From the NCBI GenBank assembly GCA_934481505.1, contig CAKSPP010000036.1, positions 1-10,157 on the forward strand: a stretch of 10,157 nucleotides of DNA, given 5' to 3'. Both the position numbers and the translations under genes were made by a program. Positions 1 to 7,159 of this stretch are shown piece by piece (within the stretch, counting starts at the first letter, position 1; each line of letters begins with the position of its first letter). The notes below the pieces were generated by a model. The model made no database searches. It was not told where the DNA came from and saw only the letters and a list, made by a program, of their open reading frames with translations. The DNA comes from an uncultured Eubacteriales bacterium. Its GTDB lineage: Bacteria; Bacillota; Clostridia; Oscillospirales; UBA644.

Positions 1-195
1 TTTTGCCTTTTCTTGCACTCGAAAATCTTGTTTTGAAGTGCTACGCAGTTTCGTAGCAGAGTAAAATTTCTTGTATCGAAGTTCAAAATGCAGCAAGGCT
101 GTCGCCTTGCGAGGCTTTGGACAAAGATACGGGGAATTTTACTGTGAGAAACCAATACTTCCTTATCAGCCCTCAGCCAAAGCAGCGGGCTTTTT
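1..195 (+). repeat. Structured intergenic element, possible dispersed repeat or ncRNA
   Basis: I see no credible gene here. There are nested inverted repeats. TGCTACG/CGTAGCA forms a hairpin at 39-58. A long hairpin spans 60-143 with an 18-position outer stem (60-77 with 126-143), an inner stem GTTCAAA/TTTGGAC (81-87 with 116-122) and an apical GCAAGGC-TGTC-GCCTTGC (93-110). The terminator at 169-196 follows. Four pairs are U.G only if the plus strand is transcribed; on the minus strand they are A-C mismatches. The element runs off the left edge. I have an uncertain impression that related sequences recur between genes in uncultured Clostridia. A structured RNA, a MITE-like repeat, or the 3' end of a neighbour's message are the alternatives. 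Confidence 0.45.
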
Positions 196-196
196 T
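169..196 (+). terminator. Plus-strand rho-independent terminator facing udk
   Basis: GCCC (169-172) pairs with GGGC (187-190). The stem continues across two single mismatches with C174-G185 and GC/GC (176-177 with 182-183), closing on a CAAA loop, and is followed by six Ts (191-196). The T-run exists only in the plus-strand direction; on the minus strand it is an A-run before the hairpin. It would therefore end a transcript coming from the left, not the udk operon. Confidence 0.55.
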
Positions 197-810
197 CAGT
201 TTATATGGTGTAAAATTCGGTTTTCTATCATTTCCATTGCGACGATATTATATCCGCCCTCCGGAATTATGATATCCGCGAATTTCTTGCTCGGTTCGAC
301 ATACGCTTCGTGCATGGGTTTGACCGTTTCGATATACTGGTTTATTACCGAATCGAGGGTTCTCCGCCTTTCGTTGACGTCTCTTTTTATACGCCGCAGA
401 ATTCTGATATCCGCGTCGGTGTCGACAAAAATCTTTATATCCATAAGTTTGCGGAGACTTTCTTCGGCAAGGATAAGAATTCCGTCGATAATAAGCACCT
501 TATTCGGCTCTATGCGGCGGATTTTATCGCTGCGGTCGTGCTCCATATAGTCGTAAACGGGGCAGTCGACAGGCTTTCCCTGCCGTAAAAGGGACAAATG
601 CTCCGCCATAAGGTCGGTATCGAACGCTTCGGGGCAGTCGTAGTTGAGTTTGGCTCTTTCTTCGTAAGGCAGATTGTGGTGAGCTTTATAATAGTCGTCG
701 TGCCTTATAACGGTGACGTCGTTTCCGAATTTTTCGACAAGCAGCTGCGTTATCGTGCTTTTTCCGCTGCCCGAACCTCCGGCAATTCCTATTGTCAGCA
801 TTTCGCTCAT
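196..810 (-). CDS. udk: Uridine kinase (uridine/cytidine kinase)
   Basis: Phosphorylates uridine and cytidine to UMP and CMP, the salvage branch that competes with Pdp for the same imported substrates. The 204-aa protein has normal length and the P-loop GGSGSGKST (11-19). Other motifs are IRHDDYYK (35-42, substrate Asp and Tyr), NYDCPEAFD (56-64), PVYDYMEHDR (84-93), Walker B-like IIDGILIL (107-114), the Arg-rich lid RIKRDVNERRRT (140-151) and KKFADIIIPEGG near the end. ATG 810 has GAGGT 4 nt upstream, inside the last codons of pdp (2-nt gap). A second in-frame ATG at 801 would leave poor spacing. The TGA stop (196-198) touches the T-run of a plus-strand terminator, so udk ends the operon in this window. 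Confidence 0.96.
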   Translation of the reverse strand: MSEMLTIGIAGGSGSGKSTITQLLVEKFGNDVTVIRHDDYYKAHHNLPYEERAKLNYDCPEAFDTDLMAEHLSLLRQGKPVDCPVYDYMEHDRSDKIRRIEPNKVLIIDGILILAEESLRKLMDIKIFVDTDADIRILRRIKRDVNERRRTLDSVINQYIETVKPMHEAYVEPSKKFADIIIPEGGYNIVAMEMIENRILHHIN

Positions 811-812
811 AA

Positions 813-2114
813 CTACCTCACAATTCCGTAAATAAGCGGTTTTTCTTCCGCCTTTTCTTTGCCTACGACAAGAGACGACAGATACATCTTTTCAGCTTCC
901 GCAAACGCTTTTTCATTGTTTGAATAAAGTGTGCAGAGAGTGTCGCCCTTTTCAATTCTGTCGCCCGTCTTTTTGGCGATTATAATTCCTGCGGCGTGGT
1001 CTATCTCATCTTCTTTCGAAGCTCTTCCCGCACCCAAAATTACACTTGCTTCGCCGATTTTTTCGGAATCCATAAAGTCGATAAAGCCGTCGTTTTCGGC
1101 TTTTATTTCGTGAGAATAAGCGGTTTTTTCAAAGAGGTCGGTGTTTTCGATATATCTTTCGTCGCCGCCCTGAGCCGCTATCCATTCTTTCATTTTTTCA
1201 AAGGCTCTGCCCGAAGAAATCGCTTCTTCGACCTGTTTTTCCGCCTCTTCGACCGAAACGCCCTTGAAAAGCAAAACCATTTCGGACGCCAACGCAACGC
1301 AGACGGTTTTGAGGTCGCCCTCTTCTTTTCCGCGAATGACGTTTACCGCCTCGATAACTTCAAGTGAATTTCCGACGGCAAAGCCGAGGGGGCTATCCAT
1401 ATTCGTCATCAAAGCCGCCATGTTTCTTCCGCATTTTTTGCCGATAGTAACCATCTTTTCGGCAAGCTGTCTTGCACTTTCGGGCGTTTTCATAAACGCT
1501 CCGCTGCCGACCTTGACGTCAAGTACTATCGAATGGGAACCTGCGGCAAGCTTTTTGCTCATAATCGACGAGGTTATAAGGGGAATGCTGTCGACGGTCG
1601 CGGTAACGTCACGCAACGCGTAAAGTTTTTTATCGGCAGGGGTCATATTTCCGCTCTGACCGATAACCGCCATTCCGACTTTGTCTATCTGAGAAATAAA
1701 ATCCTCCGCCGAAAGAGAGGTGTTGAAACCGGGGATACTTTCGAGTTTATCGACCGTTCCTCCTGTGTGTCCGAGCCCTCTGCCCGACATTTTCGTTACT
1801 TTGCCTCCAAGCGACGACACGATAGGTGCGACGACAAGGGAGGTTTTGTCTCCGACGCCGCCGGTGCTGTGTTTATCGACCGAAAGGTTTCCGTAACGCG
1901 AAAGGTCGACCGTGTCTCCCGATTTCGCCATACATTCGGTAAGTTTTGCGGTTTCTTCGTCGGTCATTCCGTTAAAAAATATCGCCATTAAAAGAGCTGT
2001 CGCCTGATAATCGGGAATTTCGCCCGAACAAACGCCTTTTACAAAGAAAGCGATTTCTTCGTCGGTAAGGCTGCCGCCGTCTCTTTTTTTATGGATAATA
2101 TCATACATTCTCAT
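813..2114 (-). CDS. pdp: Pyrimidine-nucleoside phosphorylase
   Basis: Phosphorolyses uridine, thymidine and deoxyuridine to base plus (deoxy)ribose-1-phosphate, which DeoB then uses. With the chosen start the protein is 433 aa, matching my recollection of Bacillus Pdp length. It shows the family's phosphate site KHSTGGVGDKTSL (81-93), the signature SGRGLGHTGGTVDKLES (110-126), the pyrimidine/sugar site YALRDVTATVDSI (165-177) and SSIMSKKLAAGS (182-193), and a C-terminal PYNP domain from about 345. A longer frame opens at TTG 2168, but its first 18 residues come from the hairpin region. ATG 2114 has GAGG 7 nt upstream and the family N-terminus MRMYDIIHKKRDGG. The broad-specificity Pdp is preferred to thymidine-specific DeoA because no separate uridine phosphorylase is present here. 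Confidence 0.94.
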   Translation of the reverse strand: MRMYDIIHKKRDGGSLTDEEIAFFVKGVCSGEIPDYQATALLMAIFFNGMTDEETAKLTECMAKSGDTVDLSRYGNLSVDKHSTGGVGDKTSLVVAPIVSSLGGKVTKMSGRGLGHTGGTVDKLESIPGFNTSLSAEDFISQIDKVGMAVIGQSGNMTPADKKLYALRDVTATVDSIPLITSSIMSKKLAAGSHSIVLDVKVGSGAFMKTPESARQLAEKMVTIGKKCGRNMAALMTNMDSPLGFAVGNSLEVIEAVNVIRGKEEGDLKTVCVALASEMVLLFKGVSVEEAEKQVEEAISSGRAFEKMKEWIAAQGGDERYIENTDLFEKTAYSHEIKAENDGFIDFMDSEKIGEASVILGAGRASKEDEIDHAAGIIIAKKTGDRIEKGDTLCTLYSNNEKAFAEAEKMYLSSLVVGKEKAEEKPLIYGIVR

Positions 2115-2130
2115 AATAAAACCTCGTATT

Positions 2131-2161
2131 CGGGCTGTAAAAACATAGTTTTTACAGCCCG
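2131..2161 (-). other. Perfect 14-bp stem-loop between permease and pdp genes
   Basis: CGGGCTGTAAAAAC (2131-2144) and its exact complement GTTTTTACAGCCCG (2148-2161) flank a 3-nt loop. On the minus strand the stem ends 16 nt before the pdp start and about 6 nt before its GAGG ribosome binding site. No U-run follows, so it is not a standard terminator. The abutting sequence at 2161-2170 is a perfect 10-bp palindrome. Possible roles are an mRNA processing or stability element that separates transporter from pdp-udk message, or an operator. The structure is certain and its function is unknown. Confidence 0.8.
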
Positions 2162-2170
2162 TTTGCAAAC
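2161..2170. repeat. Perfect 10-bp palindrome beside the pdp-leader hairpin
   Basis: GTTTGCAAAC is its own reverse complement and lies immediately between the hairpin stem and the stop codon of the second permease gene (3 nt away). It may be a protein-binding half of a larger site or chance; nothing else in the sequence decides this. Confidence 0.35.
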
Positions 2171-2173
2171 AAT

Positions 2174-3121
2174 TTATCTTGCACCCTTATCGTAGGGTAT
2201 GCCTTCGGCTTTCGGAGCTCTTGATTTGCCCGAAGTAAAGGCAAGAATAATAAGCGATATGACATAAGGCATCATATTGTAGATCGCACTGTTAAGGTTC
2301 AGGTTTGCAAGGAAATCAATTCCCGGATAGACATTGGAGAGTGCACGGAAAAGTCCGAAAAGGAGAGCCGCCAAAGCGATTCTTCCGGGTTTCCACTGTC
2401 CGAAAATCATAACCGCGAGCGAAAGGAAGCCGAAGCCCGCAACGCCGTATTCGAATTTCCATTCGCTTGCACCGACGATGATATACATTATTCCGCCGAG
2501 GCCGCCGAGAGCACCCGATATCATAACGCCCGCATAACGCATTTTATAGACGTTGATACCGACGGAGTCCGCCGCCTGCGGATGTTCGCCGCACGCCATA
2601 AGGCGAAGACCGAACTTTGTTTTGTAAAGAACGACATATGCTGCGATAAGGATTACCGCGGCAACGGGAACGAGCCAGTTCATTTCAAGAGAGCCGATAT
2701 GGAAAATAAACGCCTTTTTGCCCTCTATATATTCGATAACGGAAGAAACGTTGTCGATAGTCGCCGAGGTGTTTACCGCCTTGACGATAACGGTCGCCGC
2801 CGCCGTTCCGAGAAGATTGAGAGCCGTTCCGACGATTGTCTGGTCGGCTTTGAAAGTGACGCTCGCAACCGCGAGAAGAAGCGAATAGAGAATTCCTATC
2901 GCCATAGAAACAACGATTACGGTGACGATTATCGTCAGAGGAGATGTGACGCCCGCCGCTGTTAAGAATTTCATTGCGAACGCTCCGCCCATAGCACCCA
3001 TGACCATAATTCCTTCAAGTCCGAGGTTTATGACGCCGGAATGTTCGGAATAACAGCCGCCGAGAGCGACAAGGGTAAGAACCGCCGCATAAAGAAGAGT
3101 ATATTGAACAAGTAAAATCAT
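2174..3121 (-). CDS. nupC: Nucleoside ABC importer permease, second subunit
   Basis: Second membrane subunit, pairing with the upstream permease as a heterodimer. The 315-aa, strongly hydrophobic protein has about eight to ten membrane segments and the BPD_transp_2 motifs EHSGVINLGLEGIMVMGAMGGAF (about 26-48, with the conserved Asn-Leu-Gly-Leu-Glu-Gly), ACGEHPQAADSVGINVYKMRY (ATPase-coupling loop) and ISGALGGLGGIMY. It resembles NupC/NupQ-type permeases more than RbsC because of this paired short/long arrangement. ATG 3121 shares ATGA with the stop of the previous gene. An AGGAGG lies 10 nt upstream inside that gene. After the TAA the operon continues through a 59-nt gap with a strong hairpin to pdp. 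Confidence 0.92.
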   Translation of the reverse strand: MILLVQYTLLYAAVLTLVALGGCYSEHSGVINLGLEGIMVMGAMGGAFAMKFLTAAGVTSPLTIIVTVIVVSMAIGILYSLLLAVASVTFKADQTIVGTALNLLGTAAATVIVKAVNTSATIDNVSSVIEYIEGKKAFIFHIGSLEMNWLVPVAAVILIAAYVVLYKTKFGLRLMACGEHPQAADSVGINVYKMRYAGVMISGALGGLGGIMYIIVGASEWKFEYGVAGFGFLSLAVMIFGQWKPGRIALAALLFGLFRALSNVYPGIDFLANLNLNSAIYNMMPYVISLIILAFTSGKSRAPKAEGIPYDKGAR

Positions 3122-4254
3122 TCTTTTTCACCCTCCTCTTTTTTCTCGGCTTCCGCCGCTTTTTTGGCAGCCGCCGCTTCTCTTTTGGCTATCGATTTGT
3201 TCATCGCATATTTAACGAAGAAAACGAAACCGCAAAGGTAAATTATAATAGCGGAGATAAGGTCGGATATCTGCGACGAATACATCGTCTTGTCGACATA
3301 AGCACCGCCGGAAGTGATATGCTGAATGAAGTAGGAAGAAAAGACCGAGCCTATCGGGTTAAGACCGCCCAAAAACGCTGCGGCAATGCCGTTAAAGCCC
3401 ATTCCCGGAACGGAAGACTGACTGCAAGACCACTGTTCAATTCCCGAAAGATAGAGCATAGCGGCTCCAATTCCCGCAAGAGCTCCGCCTATTGCAAGGG
3501 AAACGATGATGTTTCTCTTTTCGTTCATTCCGCTGTATTTTGCGGCGTGCTTGTTAAGTCCCGTTGCACGGAGTTCATATCCGAACTTCGTCTTATCGAG
3601 AAGCAGCCATATTATTATGACAAATACAAGTGCCATCGGAATTGCGATAGTTACATATTTATTGTTGTTGAAAAGCGTTTCAAGTCCGAGAGAGGGAATT
3701 GTCGACGCCTTTCCGAGGCTCTTCGTATAAGGGCTTGTCGGCTCTTTGACGTTTGTCAAAAGCATATTGATAAGATAAAGGCTTATCCAGTTGAGCATTA
3801 TTCCTGAAATAACCTCGTTTACGTTGCAGTATGCTTTAAGGAAACCGACGAGCATTCCCCAGACGGCAGCTCCGACCGCGGCAAGGATTATACACGCATA
3901 CCACGGAAGCGACCATGCGAGGGCGGCATATAAAGACAGCCCGGCACCGATAACATACTGCCCTGCGGCTCCGATATTGAAAAGTCCGACTTTATAGCAG
4001 AACAAAATCGAAAGCGAACACATGAGCAGCGGAACCGTTTTTACAAGAGTGTTTCCGAAATGTTTTACCTGGGAGGCAGGCTGCGAAAATGTGAAAAAGT
4101 TCTTTATAAGGTCTGTAATTCCCTGCCATGCACCCGCAGGGTTAATGCAGAGAAGAACGATAAAACCGATGAAAAGTCCGACAATTATGCAGAGCAGAGA
4201 GGTTATTATCGACTGAACGGCTTTATTTTTGAAAAAGTTTCTTACTTTATCCAT
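3118..4254 (-). CDS. nupB: Nucleoside ABC importer permease, first subunit
   Basis: Integral membrane subunit of the BPD_transp_2 (branched-chain amino acid/ribose) permease family. The 378-aa protein has about eight or more hydrophobic segments, beginning near IITSLLCIIVGLFIGF. Family motifs include YKVGLFNIGAAGQYVIGA, NEVISGIMLNWIS, FGYELRATGLNKHAAKYSGMN (the cytoplasmic ATPase-coupling loop) and GFNGIAAAFLGGLNPIG. The C-terminal 28 residues are an Ala/Lys/Glu-rich charged tail with no membrane segment. A GTG at 4275 is in frame, but ATG 4254 is preferred: GAGGAG lies 6 nt upstream and the protein then begins MDKVRNFFKN. This start overlaps the ATPase stop by 8 nt, and the gene's TGA overlaps the next ATG, so translation is probably coupled. 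Confidence 0.92.
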   Translation of the reverse strand: MDKVRNFFKNKAVQSIITSLLCIIVGLFIGFIVLLCINPAGAWQGITDLIKNFFTFSQPASQVKHFGNTLVKTVPLLMCSLSILFCYKVGLFNIGAAGQYVIGAGLSLYAALAWSLPWYACIILAAVGAAVWGMLVGFLKAYCNVNEVISGIMLNWISLYLINMLLTNVKEPTSPYTKSLGKASTIPSLGLETLFNNNKYVTIAIPMALVFVIIIWLLLDKTKFGYELRATGLNKHAAKYSGMNEKRNIIVSLAIGGALAGIGAAMLYLSGIEQWSCSQSSVPGMGFNGIAAAFLGGLNPIGSVFSSYFIQHITSGGAYVDKTMYSSQISDLISAIIIYLCGFVFFVKYAMNKSIAKREAAAAKKAAEAEKKEEGEKE

Positions 4255-5782
4255 TCTGTTCTCCTCTCTTCGCACCTGCCATATAAAGTCCGAGTTCTTC
4301 GACGGTCGTCGTTTTCGGGTCGAGTTCTCCGACGATTTCGCCGTCGAACATGACGAGAATTCTGTCCGAAACGCTCATAACTTCGTCGAGTTCGAGCGAA
4401 ACGAGAAGAACGGCTCTGCCGAGGTCACGCTGTGCAACAAGTTTTTTGTGAATATATTCGATAGCTCCGACGTCAAGACCTCGGGTCGGCTGAACCGCCA
4501 CAAGAAGCGACGGGTCGCGGTCGATTTCTCTTGCGACTATCGCTTTCTGCTGGTTTCCGCCCGACATACTTCTTGCAATCGTTATCGGGCCCTGTCCGGA
4601 ACGGACATCGTACTGTTCGATAAGTTTATTTGCGTATTTGCGGATATTCTTGCGTTTTAAGAAACCCGAGCGGCCGGTGAATTCCGGCTCGAAATAGCGT
4701 TGAAGCACCATATCGTCTTCGAGGGTATAATCAAGAACAAGTCCGTGCTTATGTCTGTCTTCCGGAATATAGCTCATTCCCGAAAGAGTGCGTTTTCTTA
4801 TCGGAGCATGGGTCATATCCTGCCCGAAAAACTTGACCTTTCCGCTTTTTACCTTTTCGAGACCCGTTATTCCGTAAACGAGCTCCGACTGACCGTTGCC
4901 GTCGATACCGGCAATACAGACGATTTCTCCGCCCCTTACATTAAAGGAAACGTTTTTGACGGCGTCCTTTCTGTGGACAAGGCTCGGAACGGTGAGGTTT
5001 TCGACTTCGAGAATTACTTCTCCCGGTTCTTTATCCTCTTTATGTACGACGAATTCGACGTCTCTGCCGACCATCATACGGGAAAGTTCCTGTTTTGTCG
5101 TGTCTTTTATATTTACGGTGCCGATACACTTGCCCTTACGCAGAACGGTGCAGCGGTCGGCGACCTCCATTATCTCGTTTAATTTATGCGAAATGAAAAG
5201 AATGGACTTGCCTTCGGCGGCAAGGTTTTTCATTATCTGCATAAGCTCCGTTATTTCCTGCGGAGTAAGAACCGCGGTAGGTTCGTCGAAAATAAGGATT
5301 TCGTTATCGCGGTAAAGCATTTTCAAAATTTCGGTACGCTGCTGCATTCCGACCGAAATGTTTTCGACCACGGCGTCGGGGTCGACGGCAAGACCGTAAA
5401 GTTTCGACAATTCGAGAACTTTTTCTCTCGCCTCTTTTTTTCTCAAAAAGCCTGCGGTATTCGGCTCTACGCCGAGAATTATATTGTCGAGAACGGTAAA
5501 ACATTCAACAAGTTTGAAATGCTGATGAACCATTCCTATCCCAAGTGCGTTTGCTTCGTTCGGGTCTTTTATTTCAACCTTTTTCCCGTCTTTGAGGATT
5601 TCTCCCTCTTCGGGGTGGTAAAGACCGAAAAGCACCGACATCAGCGTTGATTTTCCTGCTCCGTTTTCACCGAGAAGAGCGTGAATTTCGCCCTTTTTCA
5701 GCTGCAGGGTGATATCGTCGTTTGCAATAATACCGGGGAATTTTTTAGTAATATGCAGCATTTCTATGGCATATTCTCCCAT
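4247..5782 (-). CDS. nupA: Nucleoside ABC importer, tandem ATPase subunit
   Basis: Cytoplasmic ATPase powering nucleoside import with the two permeases. The 511-aa protein contains two ABC domains, as in the RbsA/MglA and NupA/NupO classes. Domain 1 (about 1-240) has Walker A GENGAGKST (38-46), HQH at the Q-loop (86-88), signature-position SVGMQQ (143-148), Walker B ILIFDEP (162-168) and the H-loop His199. Domain 2 (about 255-500) has a degenerate Walker A ending GNGQS with Gln298 in place of Lys, a good signature MSGGNQQ (406-412), AVQPTRGLDVG replacing Walker B, and Leu463 at the H-loop. ATG 5782 has AAAGGGGAG 8 nt upstream. The stop overlaps the first permease gene by 8 nt. Ribose-type import is the alternative, but the BMP partner and salvage genes favour nucleosides. 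Confidence 0.93.
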   Translation of the reverse strand: MGEYAIEMLHITKKFPGIIANDDITLQLKKGEIHALLGENGAGKSTLMSVLFGLYHPEEGEILKDGKKVEIKDPNEANALGIGMVHQHFKLVECFTVLDNIILGVEPNTAGFLRKKEAREKVLELSKLYGLAVDPDAVVENISVGMQQRTEILKMLYRDNEILIFDEPTAVLTPQEITELMQIMKNLAAEGKSILFISHKLNEIMEVADRCTVLRKGKCIGTVNIKDTTKQELSRMMVGRDVEFVVHKEDKEPGEVILEVENLTVPSLVHRKDAVKNVSFNVRGGEIVCIAGIDGNGQSELVYGITGLEKVKSGKVKFFGQDMTHAPIRKRTLSGMSYIPEDRHKHGLVLDYTLEDDMVLQRYFEPEFTGRSGFLKRKNIRKYANKLIEQYDVRSGQGPITIARSMSGGNQQKAIVAREIDRDPSLLVAVQPTRGLDVGAIEYIHKKLVAQRDLGRAVLLVSLELDEVMSVSDRILVMFDGEIVGELDPKTTTVEELGLYMAGAKRGEQNG

Positions 5783-5800
5783 GGCATCGGCTCCCCTTTC

Positions 5801-5838
5801 AAAAAATAGAGAAGGGGCGTCCCAGAGGACACCCCTTC
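5801..5838 (-). terminator. Rho-independent terminator between binding protein and ATPase genes
   Basis: On the minus strand GAAGGGG-U-GUCC pairs with GGAC-G-CCCCUUC (plus 5827-5838 with 5811-5822). This is a 12-bp stem with one U.G wobble and a 4-nt loop, followed directly by UCUAUUUUUU. The wobble would be a C-A mismatch in plus-strand RNA, so the element is oriented for the minus strand. Its place after the first gene of a transporter operon is the usual arrangement for making binding protein in excess. Readthrough must occur if the ATPase and permeases share the promoter at 7160-7188, since I see no other promoter. Confidence 0.88.
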
Positions 5839-5866
5839 AAATAATCGTCATTTAAAATGTGCCCGA

Positions 5867-5885
5867 TAGCATAATAATTATGCTA
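5867..5885 (-). other. A/T-rich stem-loop after the binding-protein stop codon
   Basis: TAGCATAA and TTATGCTA form a perfect 8-bp inverted repeat around a 3-nt loop. It begins 8 nt after the bmpA TAA on the minus strand and upstream of the main terminator. GGC/GCC pairs (5886-5888 with 5861-5863) could extend it across a 3-nt bulge. There is no U-run after it, so it is not itself a terminator. A 3'-end mRNA-protecting role is possible but unproven. Confidence 0.5.
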
Positions 5886-5893
5886 GGCTTCAA

Positions 5894-7114
5894 TTAACCC
5901 TTAATGGTTCCCTGGTAGTCAACTTTAACGTTGGTTACTGCGGGCTGTTTGGAAGTATCGCCGGAAACGGTGATCTTCTTTTCGAAGAGGTCTTTTACAA
6001 GGGCTTTATAATCGTCCTGTGTAAATTTGCCTTCTGCCCACTGAGTGGTTTCCATCGGGATCTGAACATAGTTGAGAGTCGGGTCGTCGCCGGAAACGAG
6101 TCCGAGGTTTGCGATCTTGCCCTTGTAGTTATCCCAGTTGCCGTTGTTTATGATATCGCCGAGGGTATCGATGGTTGTCGGATAAAGACCCTTCATAGCG
6201 GAGGTAACGGTTATACCGTCGCCGTATTTCTTATCGATAACGGGTTTCTGGTCGGTGTCGACGCCGATAAGTTTGCCGTTCTTTTTGACAGCTGCTTCGC
6301 CTGCGGAAGTGTAGATACCGCCGCCGCATGCAAATACGATTTCGGTGCCGTTCTGATACCATGTATCCATTCTTGCGGTGATGTCTGCGTCGCCGTAGAA
6401 CTGTCCGCCGTAAACGTAGTTAAGTTCAACATTGATACCGAGTTCTTTAGCTGCGTCGTTTACGCCCTGAACAAAGCCGTAGCCGAAACGAACAACCGCG
6501 GGAACTTCCATTCCGCCGAGGAATCCGAGTTTGGTGTAGCCGAGTTTAACGGCTGCAACGCCTGCCATATATCCGGAGAGTTCTTCCTGATATATTGCGG
6601 AGTAAACATTGGACATGTTTACATATTTGTCAAAATCCCAGTTATCGGGATTGTAATCGTATTTTTCGTTTGCTTTGGTAACGCCTGCTTCGAGAAGGTC
6701 GCCCTTAGCAACGTCGAGTGCGAAGAATTTAACATTGGGGTACTGAGGAGCAGCTTCAACGATAGCACCTGCAAAAGCGTATCCGGGCATTACTATGAGG
6801 TTATGTCCGTCGTCGATTGCTTTTTCTATCATAGCAACTCTGTCTGCGGTGGTGTCGCCTGCGGGTTTATAATACTGGAAATCGTATCCTTTGCCCTTGC
6901 AGAAAGCAACGCATGCTTCATATGTAGTCTGGTTGAACGACTCGTCGGTGATGTCGCCGTAGTCGGTAATCATTGCTACCTTGTAGGCAACTTCTTCTGG
7001 TTTCTTGTCGTCATCGGGTTTTTTGTCGGGATCCTTTGTTTCACCGCAGCCTGCAAGTACGCAGATGCTGAAAAGCATCATAACCGCGAGTAAAACCGCT
7101 AAAAACTTTTTCAT
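5894..7114 (-). CDS. bmpA: BMP/PnrA-family nucleoside-binding lipoprotein
   Basis: Substrate-binding component of the ABC importer encoded next to it, tethered to the outer face of the membrane. The 406-aa precursor starts MKKF, has a hydrophobic signal (about 5-19) and a lipobox LAGC with the lipidated Cys23. A charged Asp/Lys/Pro/Glu-rich tether follows (about 26-41). The mature domain begins at KVAMITDYGDITDESFNQ (45-62), the BMP-family motif. Later come MPGYAFAGAIVE (109-120), GYGFVQGVNDAA (211-222) and GVDTDQ (284-289). Known relatives (Treponema PnrA, Lactococcus BmpA) bind nucleosides, and the surrounding salvage genes support that here; the exact substrate range is inferred. ATG 7114 follows AGGAGGT by 6 nt, the strongest ribosome binding site in the window, consistent with high expression. 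A terminator follows the stop. Confidence 0.94.
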   Translation of the reverse strand: MKKFLAVLLAVMMLFSICVLAGCGETKDPDKKPDDDKKPEEVAYKVAMITDYGDITDESFNQTTYEACVAFCKGKGYDFQYYKPAGDTTADRVAMIEKAIDDGHNLIVMPGYAFAGAIVEAAPQYPNVKFFALDVAKGDLLEAGVTKANEKYDYNPDNWDFDKYVNMSNVYSAIYQEELSGYMAGVAAVKLGYTKLGFLGGMEVPAVVRFGYGFVQGVNDAAKELGINVELNYVYGGQFYGDADITARMDTWYQNGTEIVFACGGGIYTSAGEAAVKKNGKLIGVDTDQKPVIDKKYGDGITVTSAMKGLYPTTIDTLGDIINNGNWDNYKGKIANLGLVSGDDPTLNYVQIPMETTQWAEGKFTQDDYKALVKDLFEKKITVSGDTSKQPAVTNVKVDYQGTIKG

Positions 7115-7136
7115 TGATGAACCTCCTAAAATTTGT

Positions 7137-7150
7137 GACAGAAATCTGTC
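7137..7150 (-). promoter_or_regulatory. Candidate operator dyad at the transcription start
   Basis: GACAGA and TCTGTC form a 6-bp inverted repeat with a 2-nt centre, at roughly +3 to +16 of the predicted transcript. Repressor sites often occupy this position. As RNA it could only be a small 5-bp, 4-nt-loop hairpin at the 5' end. The regulator is unknown, and I do not match it to a published nucleoside-repressor consensus. Confidence 0.4.
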
Positions 7151-7159
7151 TTCGTAATA

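Noticed and set aside
71..550. Plus-strand frame of 159 codons starting in the left element
   Set aside because: It starts at TTG inside the hairpin, passes through the terminator and runs antisense through udk. The udk motifs on the other strand explain its openness.
2115..2168. Extended N-terminus for pdp from TTG 2168
   Set aside because: The extra 18 residues are encoded by the hairpin, have no family similarity, and a good ribosome binding site serves ATG 2114.
4255..4275. GTG start of the first permease at 4275
   Set aside because: The extra residues MRREENR are just the ribosome binding site and ATPase tail read in this frame; ATG 4254 has ideal spacing.
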